The translations under genes and the position numbers were made by a program. 64,000 nt of DNA from Hyphomicrobiales bacterium. Lineage in GTDB: Bacteria > Pseudomonadota > Alphaproteobacteria > Rhizobiales > Rhizobiaceae. A model generated the notes under the pieces. The model was not told the DNA's origin and did no database searches. It saw only the letters and a list, made by a program, of their open reading frames with translations. The stretch spans positions 248,001 to 312,000 of the forward strand of contig UCJA01000015.1 of the NCBI GenBank assembly GCA_900472675.1. The letters run 5' to 3'. How positions within the stretch are numbered: the stretch's first letter is position 1; every line of letters starts with the position of its first letter. Of the stretch, positions 1 through 9,251 are shown piece after piece.

Positions 1-27
1 CATTTCGCATTACACTGCAGGCAAACG

Positions 28-1095
28 ATGATTTGGCGGACCGGCATGACAGCGACTTCAGGAACACTCTTCAGACTGGCGGCAGCCAGCGTGGTATTCG
101 GCATCCTTGCCGGTACCGTCCAGGCACAGGATGCGACGCCAGCAAAGCAGCTGTTCGGGGCGGCCAAGCTTCCGACGCAATCGGAAGCGGTGCCGATCGG
201 CTTTTACGCAAAGGGGTGCATGGCAGGTGCTGTCGCTCTTCCAACCGACGGACCGACCTGGCAGGCCATGCGGCTGTCACGCAACCGGCGCTGGGGCAAC
301 CCGGCGATGATCAGTTTCCTCGAGCAGTTCTCCGGCGATGCCGCGAGACTCGGCTGGGGCTCCGGCATTCTGGTCGGCGACATTTCCCAGCCGCGCGGCG
401 GCCCGATGATCACCGGCCACGCCTCGCACCAGATCGGGCTCGATGCCGATATCTGGTTCACGCCCAAGCCTGCCCAGCCGCTCACCGTGCAGCAGCGCGA
501 AAGCATGCCGTTCACCTCCATGCTCGACAAGAGCAAGTTCCTGACGGTCGACCCCAAGCGCTGGGGGAGCACGAACGCCCGGCTGGTCATGCAGGCGGCC
601 AGCTATCCGCAGGTGGAACGCGTGTTCGTGAACCCCGCCATAAAGAAGAAGCTTTGCGAGACCTGGAGCGGCAATCGCGACCTGCTGAGCAAGGTCCGGC
701 CTGTCTATGGCCATGACGAGCATTTCCACGTACGCCTCTCCTGCCCGCCCGGGTCCAGCAGCTGCCAGAAGCAGGCAGACACGCCGAGCACCGACGACTG
801 CAACAGCAAGGCGCTGGCCTGGTGGTTCACCAAGGAACCCTGGGCACCGCCACCCAAGCCGGACCCGAACAAGAAGCCGGTCAAGCCGCGCCAGGTGATG
901 CTCTCCGACCTGCCGAAGGCCTGTGCTGCCGTGCTTTCCGCGCCCGCCCGCTCCGAGGCCGAAGCAACCTACGGCGGAGGTACCATGGCCTATTCCGAAC
1001 GGGCACCGGTCAATGCCGCTGCGCGCAGCGTGGATGCGGTCGTGCAGCCCCCGCCGGCCGACGTGCCGCTGCCGAGCGAAAGGCCCCGGAATTAG
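28..1095 (+). CDS. mepA: penicillin-insensitive murein endopeptidase
   Basis: The 355-residue protein matches the MepA family of zinc endopeptidases, which cut D-Ala-meso-DAP cross-links of peptidoglycan in the periplasm. An N-terminal signal peptide is visible (hydrophobic stretch ending at VQAQ, about residue 34). The metal-binding signatures are present: GHASHQIGLDADIW in the middle and DEHFHVRLSCP near residue 230, which together supply the His/Asp ligands of the fold. The C-terminal ~90 residues are proline and alanine rich. A second ATG six codons downstream (position 46) is an equally good start, just before the signal peptide. It stands alone, with mgsA following in the same direction after about 120 bp. 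Confidence 0.93.
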   Translation: MIWRTGMTATSGTLFRLAAASVVFGILAGTVQAQDATPAKQLFGAAKLPTQSEAVPIGFYAKGCMAGAVALPTDGPTWQAMRLSRNRRWGNPAMISFLEQFSGDAARLGWGSGILVGDISQPRGGPMITGHASHQIGLDADIWFTPKPAQPLTVQQRESMPFTSMLDKSKFLTVDPKRWGSTNARLVMQAASYPQVERVFVNPAIKKKLCETWSGNRDLLSKVRPVYGHDEHFHVRLSCPPGSSSCQKQADTPSTDDCNSKALAWWFTKEPWAPPPKPDPNKKPVKPRQVMLSDLPKACAAVLSAPARSEAEATYGGGTMAYSERAPVNAAARSVDAVVQPPPADVPLPSERPRN

Positions 1096-1212
1096 GACCA
1101 CACAAGACCGGGATCCGGCCGTCGCGGAGTTTCCGCGATCCCATCTTTCCAACCGGGCTGCGGCAGGCTAGAAGGCCTGCACATATCAACGGACGTCTGG
1201 CGAGGAACCTTC

Positions 1213-1587
1213 ATGTCTGCCCAACCCTGCATTGCGCTCATCGCGCATGACCAGAAAAAGGATGACATGGCGGACTTTGCGCGCCAGCACCAGCTGGCCC
1301 TGCAGCGCTTCCGCCTGGTGGCCACCGGTACGACCGGCGGCCGCGTGCAGGATGCCTGCCCGGGCCTCGAAGTTACCCGTCTGAAAAGCGGCCCGGTGGG
1401 CGGCGACCAGCAGATCGGCGCCATGATCGCGACAGGCGAGGTGGACATGCTGATCTTCTTCATCGATCCCTTGAGCGCCCTGCCGCACGACGTCGACGTC
1501 AAGGCCTTGACGCGGCTTGCCACAGTCTACGACATTCCCATGGCGCTGAACCGCGCTACCGCCGAGAAGTTTATCGACTTCCAATGA
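1213..1587 (+). CDS. mgsA: methylglyoxal synthase
   Basis: This 124-residue cytosolic enzyme converts dihydroxyacetone phosphate to methylglyoxal and phosphate, a bypass of lower glycolysis that relieves sugar-phosphate stress. The family phosphate-binding and catalytic segments are clear: [13 protein letters not shown] at the N terminus, TGTTGG near residue 38, [12 protein letters not shown] around 58-69 containing the catalytic aspartate, and FFIDPL near 82. Length is close to other short MgsA proteins, without the C-terminal extension of the E. coli enzyme. The glk gene starts 19 bp downstream, so the two are probably co-transcribed glycolytic functions. Confidence 0.95.
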   Translation: MSAQPCIALIAHDQKKDDMADFARQHQLALQRFRLVATGTTGGRVQDACPGLEVTRLKSGPVGGDQQIGAMIATGEVDMLIFFIDPLSALPHDVDVKALTRLATVYDIPMALNRATAEKFIDFQ

Positions 1588-1606
1588 GGAAGGATTCCAT
1601 CCGCGC

Positions 1607-2626
1607 ATGCCCGACGCTCTCACCGAAGCCATGCCGTTTCCGATCCTGATCGGCGACATCGGCGGCACCAATGCCCGCTTCTCCATTCTTGCCGATGCGC
1701 AAGCAGAGCCGGTCGAATTTCCGACCGTGCAGACGGCCAATTTCGCCACCATCGACGATGCCATTCGTGCGGTTGTGCTGGACGTAACGTCCGTGCATCC
1801 GCGCTCCGCTATCCTTGCGGTGGCAGGCCCGATCGACGGCGACGAGATCGACCTGACGAACTGCGACTGGGTCGTGAAGCCAAAGACGATGATTGCCGAA
1901 CTCGGTTTCGAAGACGTGCTGGTTCTCAATGACTTCGAGGCGCAGGCGCTTGCCGTCGCGACGCTGCCGGCGGAGTACCGTGAGCCGCTCGGAACCGCGG
2001 GCGAGCCGCATCTTGCCTCGCGAGTGGTTCTGGGACCCGGCACGGGCCTCGGCGTCGCAGGCCTCGTCCATGCGCGTGACACCTGGTTTCCGGTGCCGGG
2101 CGAAGGCGGCCACGTCGATGTGGGCCCACGCTCGGAGCGGGATTTCCAGATCTTCCCGCATCTTGAGCCTATCGAAGGACGTATTTCGGCCGAGCAGCTG
2201 TTGTGCGGGCGCGGCCTCGTCAACATCTACCGCGCGATCTGCCTGTCCGACGGGATCGAACCGACGCTCTCCATTCCGGCCGACGTGACGGCGAAGGGAC
2301 TTCAGGGCGACAATCCGCAGGCGGCGGAAACGCTGAGGCTGTTCGTGACCTACCTTGGCCGCCTGGCGGGCGACATGGCGCTGATTTTCATGGCCCGTGG
2401 CGGCGTCTATCTGGCCGGCGGCATTTCCCAGAAGATCATTCCGGCGCTGAAGGGCCCGCAGTTCCGGGAGGCTTTCGAGGACAAGGCACCGCATTCCGCC
2501 CTGATGAAGACGATCCCGACCTTCGTCGTGACGCATCCGCAAGCGGCGCTGGCGGGTCTTGCAAGCTACGCCCGCAAGCCTGCTGGTTATGGCATCAGCA
2601 CCGACGGACGGCGCTGGCAGCGATAG
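1607..2626 (+). CDS. glk: glucokinase
   Basis: A 339-residue glucokinase of the bacterial Glk (ROK-independent) family that phosphorylates glucose to glucose 6-phosphate with ATP. The phosphate-1 motif [15 protein letters not shown] sits at residues ~11-25, followed by NDFEAQA (sugar-binding Asn-Asp) near 106, [10 protein letters not shown] near 142 and the GEGGH segment near 165. The start ATG at 1607 follows an AGGAAGG-type ribosome binding site. It lies 19 bp after mgsA. About 145 bp without a gene follow before the next ORF. Confidence 0.95.
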   Translation: MPDALTEAMPFPILIGDIGGTNARFSILADAQAEPVEFPTVQTANFATIDDAIRAVVLDVTSVHPRSAILAVAGPIDGDEIDLTNCDWVVKPKTMIAELGFEDVLVLNDFEAQALAVATLPAEYREPLGTAGEPHLASRVVLGPGTGLGVAGLVHARDTWFPVPGEGGHVDVGPRSERDFQIFPHLEPIEGRISAEQLLCGRGLVNIYRAICLSDGIEPTLSIPADVTAKGLQGDNPQAAETLRLFVTYLGRLAGDMALIFMARGGVYLAGGISQKIIPALKGPQFREAFEDKAPHSALMKTIPTFVVTHPQAALAGLASYARKPAGYGISTDGRRWQR

Positions 2627-2772
2627 ACGGCGGCAGAGTTTCAGGGGTTCCGAAGCGGCCAGACGGCCGTTCGCTGCGCGTCTTATAAATGCCAGAATGC
2701 AACAGCTGCCGCCAAACTCGGCAGCCCGGCTTTCAAAACCGTTGATGACCCTTTAAGAGGCGCTGCAGGATA

Positions 2773-4596
2773 TTGCCTGCGAACGCGCCAAGACGGGAAA
2801 GCAGATTGAAAGCCGCCAAAGACACCAAACGGCACGTTGATTCCGTCACCGTCGTCAGCGTGCTGAAACGGGTGATTGCCGAAAACGGCCGCGACCATAT
2901 CCGCGGCTATGCTTTCGCGATCTCCTGTCTCGTCGTTGTGGCGCTCTCCACTGCCTTCACGGCGTGGATCATGGAATCCGTCGTCAACGAAGCTTTCGCC
3001 AACCGTCGTGCAGACATGGTGCTGCTGATTTGCGGCTCTATTCTGGCGGCCTTCGTCCTGCGCGGCTTTGCCACCTACGGGCAGGCAGTCACGCTGTCGA
3101 AGATCGGCAACAACATCGTCGCCCGCTACCAGCGACGCCTTTATTCCCACCTGATGACGCTGTCGGTCGGCTATTTCGCCGAGGCCCGGTCCGCTTATAT
3201 GGCAGCCCAGGTCAGCCAGAACGTTAACGGCATCCGCGACGTCCTCAACCTGACGGTAACCTCGACGGCCCGGGACCTTTTGACGCTGGTCGCGCTGATC
3301 GGCGTCATGGTCGCCAAGGACTGGGTGCTGTCGCTGATCGTGTTCGCCGTGGCGCCGCCGCTCCTCTACGCGCTGCGCTATGTGTCGAAGCGCCTGCGCG
3401 CTGCCACCCGCGAGTCGGTTGAGATCAACAGCCGGGTGCTCGGCGCCATGCAGGAAACCATCCAGGGGATCGCCATCGTCAAGGCGTTCACCATGGAGCA
3501 GGAGCTGGAACGCAAGGTCAACGGCATCATCGACCAGGCCGAACGCCGCGCCAACCGGATCGCCCGTCTTTCGGAACGCACGTCGCCGCTGACGGAAACC
3601 TTTGCGGGCTTTGCGATTTCCAGCGTGCTGGCCTATGCCGCCTTCCGTTCGATCTACAACAACGTGCCGCCGGGCGCCTTCTTCGCCTTCGTGACCGCGC
3701 TTCTGATGGCCTATGACCCCGCCCGTCGCCTCGCCAAGCTGCAGGTGCAGCTCGACCGCGCCGTGGTCAACGCGCAGATGATCTACGCCCTGCTCGACAC
3801 CCAGCCGGCCCAGCGGGAGAAAGAGGGCGCCAAGGACCTCGTGGTGACGGAGGCGCGCGTCGAGCTTCGCAACGTGGTGTTTTCCTACGGCAGCGGCAAT
3901 CCGATCCTGCGGGGGATCGACCTGGTGGCCGAAGGCGGACAGACGACGGCACTGGTCGGACCCTCGGGTGCCGGCAAGTCCACTATCATCAACCTCATTC
4001 CGCGCTTCTATGACCCGGCAGAGGGCCAGATCCTGATCGACGGGCAGGACATCGCCCAGGTCACCAAGAGCTCGCTGCGCCGCCAGCTCGCCTATGTCTC
4101 GCAGCAGCCCTACCTGTTCGAAGGCTCCATCCGCGACAACATCCGCTACGGCCTTCCCTCCGCCAGCGATGCAGATGTGGAAGAGGCCGCCCGGCTTGCC
4201 TATGCGCATGATTTCATTCTGGCGCAGCCGCAGGGTTATGAAACGCCCGTCGGCGAAAACGGCGTGACTCTTTCCGGCGGGCAACGCCAGCGGCTTTCGA
4301 TTGCGCGCGCTTTGGTGCGCAACGCGCCGATCCTGCTGCTCGACGAGGCGACGTCGGCGCTCGACAACGAGTCCGAGGCTGCCGTCCAGAAGGCACTCGA
4401 CGTCGCCATGCGTGGCCGCACGGTGATCGTTATCGCGCACCGGCTGTCGACCGTGGTCAAGGCGCACAAGATCATCGTCATGCACGACGGTCAGGTCGTC
4501 GAAGAAGGCAGCCACGACGTGCTTGCGCAGCGAAAAGACGGGCTTTACGCTCGTCTCAACAATCTGCAGGCGCCGGCGATCGGCGTGGAAATCTGA
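2773..4596 (+). CDS. ABC exporter, fused permease and ATPase (MsbA-like)
   Basis: A 607-residue half-transporter with an N-terminal six-helix ABC transmembrane domain (about residues 45-330) and a C-terminal ATPase domain. The ATPase shows Walker [10 protein letters not shown] near residue 397, Q-loop [11 protein letters not shown], signature [13 protein letters not shown], Walker [13 protein letters not shown] and an H-loop IAHRLS. The architecture is that of MsbA/lipid or drug exporters working as homodimers in the inner membrane; the substrate cannot be read from the sequence. No ATG is available: a TTG at 2773 opens the frame, and a second TTG at 2806 preceded by GGGAAAG is a credible alternative. 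dapB follows 17 bp later. Confidence 0.9.
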   Translation: MPANAPRRESRLKAAKDTKRHVDSVTVVSVLKRVIAENGRDHIRGYAFAISCLVVVALSTAFTAWIMESVVNEAFANRRADMVLLICGSILAAFVLRGFATYGQAVTLSKIGNNIVARYQRRLYSHLMTLSVGYFAEARSAYMAAQVSQNVNGIRDVLNLTVTSTARDLLTLVALIGVMVAKDWVLSLIVFAVAPPLLYALRYVSKRLRAATRESVEINSRVLGAMQETIQGIAIVKAFTMEQELERKVNGIIDQAERRANRIARLSERTSPLTETFAGFAISSVLAYAAFRSIYNNVPPGAFFAFVTALLMAYDPARRLAKLQVQLDRAVVNAQMIYALLDTQPAQREKEGAKDLVVTEARVELRNVVFSYGSGNPILRGIDLVAEGGQTTALVGPSGAGKSTIINLIPRFYDPAEGQILIDGQDIAQVTKSSLRRQLAYVSQQPYLFEGSIRDNIRYGLPSASDADVEEAARLAYAHDFILAQPQGYETPVGENGVTLSGGQRQRLSIARALVRNAPILLLDEATSALDNESEAAVQKALDVAMRGRTVIVIAHRLSTVVKAHKIIVMHDGQVVEEGSHDVLAQRKDGLYARLNNLQAPAIGVEI

Positions 4597-4613
4597 CAGC
4601 AAGGAACTGCCGC

Positions 4614-5432
4614 ATGACCGCACAAGACATGAAGCTGGTGGTCGTCGGTGCGGCAGGCCGCATGGGCCAGACACTGATCCGGGTCATCCATGAGACCGAG
4701 GGCGTGACGCTGCATGCGGCGATCGAGCGCGAGGGCTCACCCTTCGTCGGCAAGGACGCCGGGGAACTGGCCGGCGTCGGCACACTTGGCGTTGCCGTCA
4801 CCACCGATCCTCTGGAGGCCTTTGTGCATGCCGAGGGCGTCCTGGACTTCACCGCACCGGCAGCCAGCGTGGCCTTTTCCGTGCTCGCCGCGCAGGCACG
4901 CATCGTGCATGTGATCGGCACCACCGGCTGCTCGACGGATGACGAAGCCAAGTTCGAGGCCGCAGCACGGCACGCGCGCATTGTCCGGTCCGGCAACATG
5001 AGCCTTGGCGTCACCCTTCTTTCGGTGCTGACGGAGCAAGCCGCAAAGGCGCTTCCGGCCCAGGGCTGGGACATCGAGATCCTGGAAATGCACCACAAGC
5101 ACAAGGTGGATGCGCCGTCCGGCACCGCACTTCTTCTGGGCGAGGCTGCCGCGAAGGGTCGGGGCATCGATCTTGCGGCTCAGTCCGTGCGGGTGCGCGA
5201 CGGGCATACGGGTGCGCGCGAGGCCGGCACGATCGGCTTTGCGACGCTGCGTGGCGGCTCGGTGGTCGGCGACCATTCGGTCATCCTCGCCGGCGAGGGC
5301 GAACTTGTCACCCTGTCGCACAGCGCCCGTGACCGGTCTATCTTTGCACGCGGCGCGGTGACGGCAGCTCTGTTTGCCCGCAACGCCAAGCCCGGCCTTT
5401 ACTCCATGCTCGATGTGCTCGGGCTTTCTTGA
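4614..5432 (+). CDS. dapB: 4-hydroxy-tetrahydrodipicolinate reductase
   Basis: A 272-residue DapB, catalysing the NAD(P)H-dependent reduction step of the diaminopimelate/lysine pathway in the cytosol. The nucleotide-binding motif [10 protein letters not shown] lies at residues ~10-19, the GTTGCS loop at ~101-106, and the signature [15 protein letters not shown] at ~157-171 with the catalytic His and Lys. Length and domain order are standard. An AAGGAA ribosome binding site precedes the ATG. It is sandwiched closely between the ABC exporter gene and gpmA, suggesting a common transcript. Confidence 0.97.
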   Translation: MTAQDMKLVVVGAAGRMGQTLIRVIHETEGVTLHAAIEREGSPFVGKDAGELAGVGTLGVAVTTDPLEAFVHAEGVLDFTAPAASVAFSVLAAQARIVHVIGTTGCSTDDEAKFEAAARHARIVRSGNMSLGVTLLSVLTEQAAKALPAQGWDIEILEMHHKHKVDAPSGTALLLGEAAAKGRGIDLAAQSVRVRDGHTGAREAGTIGFATLRGGSVVGDHSVILAGEGELVTLSHSARDRSIFARGAVTAALFARNAKPGLYSMLDVLGLS

Positions 5433-5454
5433 CCTTACTCTCGGAGGAAATTTG

Positions 5455-6090
5455 ATGAGCGGTACTCTCGTCCTCGTTCGGCACGGCCAGAGCGAATGGA
5501 ACCTCAAGAACCTGTTTACCGGCTGGCGCGATCCGGAGCTGACGCCGCTCGGTATCCAGGAAGCGGAAACCGGCGGCCAGGCCCTGGCCGACACCGGCAT
5601 CCACTTCGATATCGCCTTTACCTCGGTGCTGAAGCGCGCGCAGGACACGCTGAAGATCGTGCTCGACAAGGTCGGTCAGCCGGATCTCGAGACGATCCGC
5701 GACCAGGCGCTCAACGAGCGCGACTACGGCGACCTCTCGGGTCTGAACAAGGACGACGCCCGCGAGAAGTGGGGCGAAGAGCAGGTGCATATCTGGCGCC
5801 GCTCCTACGACGTGCCGCCGCCGGGCGGCGAAAGCCTGCGCGACACCGGTGCCCGCGTCTGGCCCTATTACCTGACCGAAATTCTGCCGCGCGTGCTGCG
5901 CGGTGAAAAGGTGCTGGTGGCCGCGCACGGCAATTCGCTGCGTTCGCTCGTCATGGTGCTCGACCGCATGAGCAAGGAAGAGATCCTCAAGCTCAACCTC
6001 GCGACCGGCGTTCCCATGGTCTACACGCTGAACGCGGATTCGACAGTCGCCTCCAAGGCGGTGCTGGGCGACATGTCCGGCGCTCACTGA
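5455..6090 (+). CDS. gpmA: 2,3-bisphosphoglycerate-dependent phosphoglycerate mutase
   Basis: The product interconverts 3- and 2-phosphoglycerate through a phosphohistidine. The phosphatase-superfamily motif [10 protein letters not shown] (catalytic His near residue 9) is at the N terminus, FTGWRDP follows, [14 protein letters not shown] sits in the middle and the second catalytic histidine is in AAHGNSLR near residue 150. The frame is open upstream, but ATG 5455 is chosen because it has a GGAGG at 5443-5447 and gives the usual N terminus ([11 protein letters not shown]); the protein is then 211 residues, the short form common in alphaproteobacteria. Confidence 0.96.
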   Translation: MSGTLVLVRHGQSEWNLKNLFTGWRDPELTPLGIQEAETGGQALADTGIHFDIAFTSVLKRAQDTLKIVLDKVGQPDLETIRDQALNERDYGDLSGLNKDDAREKWGEEQVHIWRRSYDVPPPGGESLRDTGARVWPYYLTEILPRVLRGEKVLVAAHGNSLRSLVMVLDRMSKEEILKLNLATGVPMVYTLNADSTVASKAVLGDMSGAH

Positions 6091-6095
6091 CGATA

Positions 6096-6133
6096 GAGCG
6101 GCGCCCCTGCCCCAAGTTGCGGGGGCGCCGCTC
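6096..6133. terminator. strong hairpin between convergent gpmA and phnF
   Basis: A perfect 12-bp inverted repeat (6096-6107 with 6122-6133, GAGCGGCGCCCC and its complement) fills the short gap between the gpmA stop codon and the phnF stop codon, overlapping the latter by two bases. There is no U-tract on either side, so it is a stable hairpin at a convergent junction rather than a textbook intrinsic terminator. Confidence 0.5.
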
Positions 6134-6857
6134 AGTTCTCGATGGTGAACTGCACCATGTCGGCTGGGAAACGGCTGACCGAGAACTGCACCGGCCGGCC
6201 TTCCAGATCGCAGTTGAGGGCGCGGGTCACGAGCACGATCGCACCCGGCGACAGCTTCAGATCGGCGCGGTCCTCCACCTCGGCGTGCAGGGCGGTGACT
6301 TCGGTGACTGCGCGAACGTAATCCTTAAGTCCCAGATCCCGAAAAGCCTCGGTGATCGACCCCGTTTCCCGGTAGGCCTTGGCGATGCCTCCGAAACGAT
6401 CCGACGGGAACCATGACGTCGCCCGAGAGACAGGCCGCCTGTCTGCCGTGCGCAGCGTTTCCAGCCGGACGACCATCGTCCCCGCATCGATTGCAAGACG
6501 CCTCGCGATTTCCGTCGAGGCCTCCTCCTCTACTGTTGCAAGCAGCAGGCCTTCCTTCTCGCGCGCCTGATCGCCGATCCCTTCGGTGAAGCGGGTCCGG
6601 CGCGAGATGGGAAAGTTGATGCGCTGCTTGCGCTCGATCATCGTGCCCCGGCCCTGCTCGGCCCGCACAATCCCCTCTTCCGCAAGCGCCGCGAGCGCGC
6701 TTCTCACCGTGTGGCGGTTCACGCCAAACTGGGCTGCCAGAGCCAGCTCAGGCGGCACACGTCCGTCCGCGTCATAGTCACCGCTGGCGATCGATGACCG
6801 GATCCGGTCGGCGATCTGGCGCCAAAGCGCCACGCCGTTCTGCCTTTGCACGATCAC
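6132..6857 (-). CDS. phnF: GntR/HutC-family phosphonate operon repressor PhnF
   Basis: The protein has an N-terminal winged helix-turn-helix (WRQIADRIRSSI through VNRHTVRSALAALAEEGIV) and a C-terminal UTRA effector domain, the PhnF/HutC layout. It is divergent from phnGHIJKL and is therefore the expected local regulator. The frame opens with a GTG at 6875, but a GTG at 6857 has a GGGGAG ribosome binding site (6864-6869) exactly six bases upstream and gives the N terminus VIVQRQNGVALW typical of PhnF; I prefer it (241 residues). The shorter start also leaves the PHO-box-like repeat at 6869-6886 outside coding DNA. In mycobacteria PhnF represses phosphate-related genes; repression of this operon is inferred. 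Confidence 0.9.
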   Translation of the reverse strand: MIVQRQNGVALWRQIADRIRSSIASGDYDADGRVPPELALAAQFGVNRHTVRSALAALAEEGIVRAEQGRGTMIERKQRINFPISRRTRFTEGIGDQAREKEGLLLATVEEEASTEIARRLAIDAGTMVVRLETLRTADRRPVSRATSWFPSDRFGGIAKAYRETGSITEAFRDLGLKDYVRAVTEVTALHAEVEDRADLKLSPGAIVLVTRALNCDLEGRPVQFSVSRFPADMVQFTIEN

Positions 6858-6868
6858 CCGCAGCTCCC

Positions 6869-6902
6869 CTGTCACACGCTTGTAATACCGTCTGCCTATA
6901 TG
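6869..6902 (+). promoter_or_regulatory. PHO-box-like direct repeat and -10 of the phnG promoter
   Basis: CTGTCAC (6869-6875) and TTGTAAT (6880-6886) are spaced by the 11-bp period of PhoB half-sites; they match the half-site CTGTCAT at 6/7 and 5/7 positions. A TATATG at 6897-6902 begins 10 bp after the second half-site, the spacing of PhoB-activated promoters in which the box replaces the -35. This would start transcription near 6909, upstream of the PhnF-type palindrome. Confidence 0.6.
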
Positions 6903-6921
6903 TACTCTTAACTTGTCTAGT

Positions 6922-6939
6922 TGTCTATATAAATAGACA
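6922..6939 (+). promoter_or_regulatory. probable PhnF operator palindrome
   Basis: TGTCTAT-ATAA-ATAGACA is a perfect 7-bp inverted repeat, and a further direct half-site TGTCTA lies just upstream (6914-6919). GntR/HutC regulators bind short AT-rich palindromes of the form GT-N-TA-N-AC type. The site falls just downstream of the predicted transcription start and 25 bp before phnG, suitable for repression. Binding by PhnF is inferred from position and family. Confidence 0.6.
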
Positions 6940-6964
6940 TTCCATTGGAAGTTGAGGTACTCGA

Positions 6965-7438
6965 ATGACTGCTGTGAGAGAACCGGCGTTGAGACCCGAA
7001 CAGGCTGCCCGTCAGCGCGCCGCAGGCCTCCTTGCCAAGGCGACCATCGCCGAACTGAAGGCGGCCTGGGACGGGCTTCCGCAGAAGCCTGCTGCCAAGC
7101 CGGTGCGCGGTCCGGAAACCGGGCTGGTGATGGTGCGGGGCCGCATCGGCGGCGGTGGCGCCCCCTTCAATCTGGGCGAAGCGACGGTGACGCGAGCGAC
7201 GGTTTTGCTGCCATCGGGGACCGCCGGCCATGCGCAGGCGCTGGGCACCTCCAAGGAAAAAGTCCGGCTTGCGGCGGTGTTTGATGCGCTGTGGCAGGAA
7301 GAGGCGACCCAGAACTGGGTTGAGGCCGAGCTGCTTGCGCCGGTCGAGGACCGCCTTGCCGCCGAAGACAGACAGAAGGCGGAAGAGACCGCTGCGACGC
7401 GCGTGGATTTCTTCACCATGGTTCGAGGAGAAGACTGA
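6965..7438 (+). CDS. phnG: C-P lyase core subunit PhnG
   Basis: A 157-residue PhnG, the small subunit of the PhnGHIJ core complex that, with PhnI, couples phosphonate to the ribose of ATP with loss of adenine. Family features are the RAxLLAKA-type N-terminal helix, the GLVMVRGRIGGGGAPFNLGEATVTR segment (split here: residues ~52-76) and the C-terminal RVDFFTMVRGED. It is the first gene of the phnGHIJKL operon and its TGA shares one base with the phnH ATG, indicating translational coupling. Confidence 0.95.
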   Translation: MTAVREPALRPEQAARQRAAGLLAKATIAELKAAWDGLPQKPAAKPVRGPETGLVMVRGRIGGGGAPFNLGEATVTRATVLLPSGTAGHAQALGTSKEKVRLAAVFDALWQEEATQNWVEAELLAPVEDRLAAEDRQKAEETAATRVDFFTMVRGED

Positions 7439-8142
7439 TGATCAACAGCGAGACGCTGAGCGGCGGGTTTGCGGAGCCGGTGTTCGGATCCCAGAGCCTG
7501 TTCCGAATGCTGATGGACGGCATGGCCCGGCCGGGGACGATCCACGTTCTGGCCTCGGACGTCGGCCAGCCCGAGCCGCTCGGAGCTGCTGCCGGTGCGA
7601 TCGCGCTGACGGTCTGCGACCACGAGACACCCGTCTGGCTCAGCCCCCGCCTTTCGCAGTCGGCGGTTGGCGCATGGATCGGCTTTCACGCAGGGGCGCC
7701 GCTGACGCGGGAAAAGTCGGAGGCGCGGTTTGCCTTCCTCGAGCCGGGCATCGCGCCCGCATCCTTCAGCCTGTTTGCGCTCGGCACGCAGGAATACCCG
7801 GACCGGTCGACGACACTGGTGATCGAGGTGGCGTCGCTACGCAGCGAAGCGGGTGCCGGCGCCGGCGCCGGTGCCGGTGCCGGCGAGAAGCTCACCCTGA
7901 CAGGTCCCGGCATCCAGCACGCGCGAGAGATCTGGGTCGAGGGCCTGCCGGAAAGCTTTCTGCGCCTGCGAATGGACAACCGCGCTCTCTTCCCGCGCGG
8001 TGTCGATGTGATCCTCACGGCAGGACCAAATCTTCTGTGCCTGCCCCGCACCACCCAGGTTGCGTCGGGCGGCGCAACCCAGGTCGCGTCGGGTGGCGCA
8101 ACCGAGGTTGCGGCCCAGGACGAGACCAGAGCAGGAGAATAA
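7438..8142 (+). CDS. phnH: C-P lyase core subunit PhnH
   Basis: A 234-residue PhnH, which dimerises and caps the PhnGHIJ complex. The N terminus (GFAEPVFGSQSLFRMLMDGMARPG) and the core GPGIQHAREIWVEGLP and NRALFPRGVDVIL are characteristic. Two oddities are visible: an in-frame alanine-glycine dipeptide run at residues ~138-149, encoded by a hexanucleotide repeat, and a C-terminal tail built from a 24-bp tandem repeat (TQVASGGA). Neither is needed by the fold as known from other PhnH proteins, so both are probably recent low-complexity expansions. The gene overlaps phnG by one base. Confidence 0.95.
   Translation: MINSETLSGGFAEPVFGSQSLFRMLMDGMARPGTIHVLASDVGQPEPLGAAAGAIALTVCDHETPVWLSPRLSQSAVGAWIGFHAGAPLTREKSEARFAFLEPGIAPASFSLFALGTQEYPDRSTTLVIEVASLRSEAGAGAGAGAGAGEKLTLTGPGIQHAREIWVEGLPESFLRLRMDNRALFPRGVDVILTAGPNLLCLPRTTQVASGGATQVASGGATEVAAQDETRAGE
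7849..7884 (+). repeat. GC-rich hexanucleotide repeat inside phnH
   Basis: Twelve codons alternate alanine and glycine (gcg-ggt then five gcc-ggy pairs), a near-perfect 6-bp tandem repeat. Slippage by one unit would stay in frame and change the loop length by two residues. Confidence 0.85.
8053..8115 (+). repeat. 24-bp tandem repeat at the phnH 3' end
   Basis: Units at 8053-8076 and 8077-8100 are nearly identical and a third partial unit runs to 8115. They encode TQVASGGA, TQVASGGA and TEVA. The repeat keeps the reading frame and forms the C-terminal tail of PhnH. Confidence 0.85.
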
Positions 8143-8144
8143 GC

Positions 8145-9251
8145 ATGTATGTTGCCGTCAAAGGTGGCGAAGCTGCCATCAACAATGCCCACAGGCTGCT
8201 CGCCGACCGCCGCCGCGGAGACCGCTCGCTGCCCTCCATGACGATCGAGCAGATCGTCGAGCAGTTGGGCTTGGCCGTCGACCGAGTGATGGCCGAGGCC
8301 TCCCTCTACGACAGGTCGCTTGCGGCCCTTGCCGCGCGCCAGTCCCGCGGCGACCTGATCGAAGCGATCTTCCTGCTGCGGGCCTATCGCACCACCCTGC
8401 CCCGGTTCGGCATGTCCGTTCCCTTGGATACGGCCCGGATGCAGGTGGAGCGACGCGTGTCGGCCACCTACAAGGACCTGCCCGGCGGACAGCTGCTGGG
8501 GCCGACCTTCGATTATACCCACCGCCTGCTCGACCCTTCGCTGCTCGAGGACCAGCCGGTCGACGAGCCTGCCCGGCGCCCGGCACCGGACGAAGAGGTG
8601 ATGCGGGTTTCCGACATCCTCGCCCACGAAGGCCTGATCGAAGGAGACGGGAGCTTTCCGGAGGAGCACGAGGCCGGCGACCTGACCCGCGAGCCGATGG
8701 AATTTCCCATGCCGCGGGACCTGCGTCTGCAGGCGCTCGCCCGCGGTGACGAGGGATTTCTGCTGGCGCTCGGCTATTCGACCCAGCGCGGCTACGGGCG
8801 CAACCACCCCTTCGTCGGCGAGATCCGCATCGGCGAAGTCGAGGTGGAGATGGACATGCCGGAGCTCGGCTTTGCAGTCTCGCTCGGCCGGATCCGGGTG
8901 ACGGAATGCCAGATGGTCAACCAGTTCAAGGGATCAGCCAAGGCACCGCCGCAGTTCACCCGCGGCTACGGCCTGGTGTTCGGCCAGAGCGAACGCAAGG
9001 CCATGGCCATGTCGCTGGTCGATCGGGCGCTGCGTGCGCAGGAACTGGGCGAGGATATCATCGCCCCGGCCCAGGACGAGGAATTCGTGATCTCGCATTC
9101 GGACAATGTCCAAGCGACCGGCTTCGTGGAGCACCTGAAGCTGCCGCATTACGTAGACTTCCAGGCGGAGCTCGCGCTGGTGCGCCGGATGCGGGGGGAT
9201 ATCGAAAAAGCACGAACCCAGGATGACGACATGCAGGAGGCTGCGGAATGA
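8145..9251 (+). CDS. phnI: C-P lyase core subunit PhnI
   Basis: A 368-residue PhnI, the subunit carrying nucleosidase activity that displaces adenine from ATP so that phosphonate is attached to C1 of ribose. The N terminus MYVAVKGGEAAINNA is the family hallmark, followed by RQSRGDLIEAIFLLRAYRTT and the C-terminal LPHYVDFQAEL. The frame is open far upstream through phnH, but ATG 8145 is fixed by homology and a GGAG at 8134-8137. The stop overlaps the phnJ ATG by four bases. Confidence 0.96.
   Translation: MYVAVKGGEAAINNAHRLLADRRRGDRSLPSMTIEQIVEQLGLAVDRVMAEASLYDRSLAALAARQSRGDLIEAIFLLRAYRTTLPRFGMSVPLDTARMQVERRVSATYKDLPGGQLLGPTFDYTHRLLDPSLLEDQPVDEPARRPAPDEEVMRVSDILAHEGLIEGDGSFPEEHEAGDLTREPMEFPMPRDLRLQALARGDEGFLLALGYSTQRGYGRNHPFVGEIRIGEVEVEMDMPELGFAVSLGRIRVTECQMVNQFKGSAKAPPQFTRGYGLVFGQSERKAMAMSLVDRALRAQELGEDIIAPAQDEEFVISHSDNVQATGFVEHLKLPHYVDFQAELALVRRMRGDIEKARTQDDDMQEAAE

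Noticed and set aside
2683-4674. 663-codon open frame antisense to the ABC exporter gene
   Set aside because: It is a high-GC shadow of the plus-strand gene with no recognisable domain; the sense frame has every ABC motif.
8053-8115. Tandem repeat considered as a CRISPR-like array
   Set aside because: Units are adjacent without spacers and translate in frame within phnH.
7230-8144. N-terminal extension of the PhnI frame running through phnH
   Set aside because: The family start MYVAVKGG and a good ribosome binding site fix the start at 8145; upstream residues are Arg/Pro-rich shadow.
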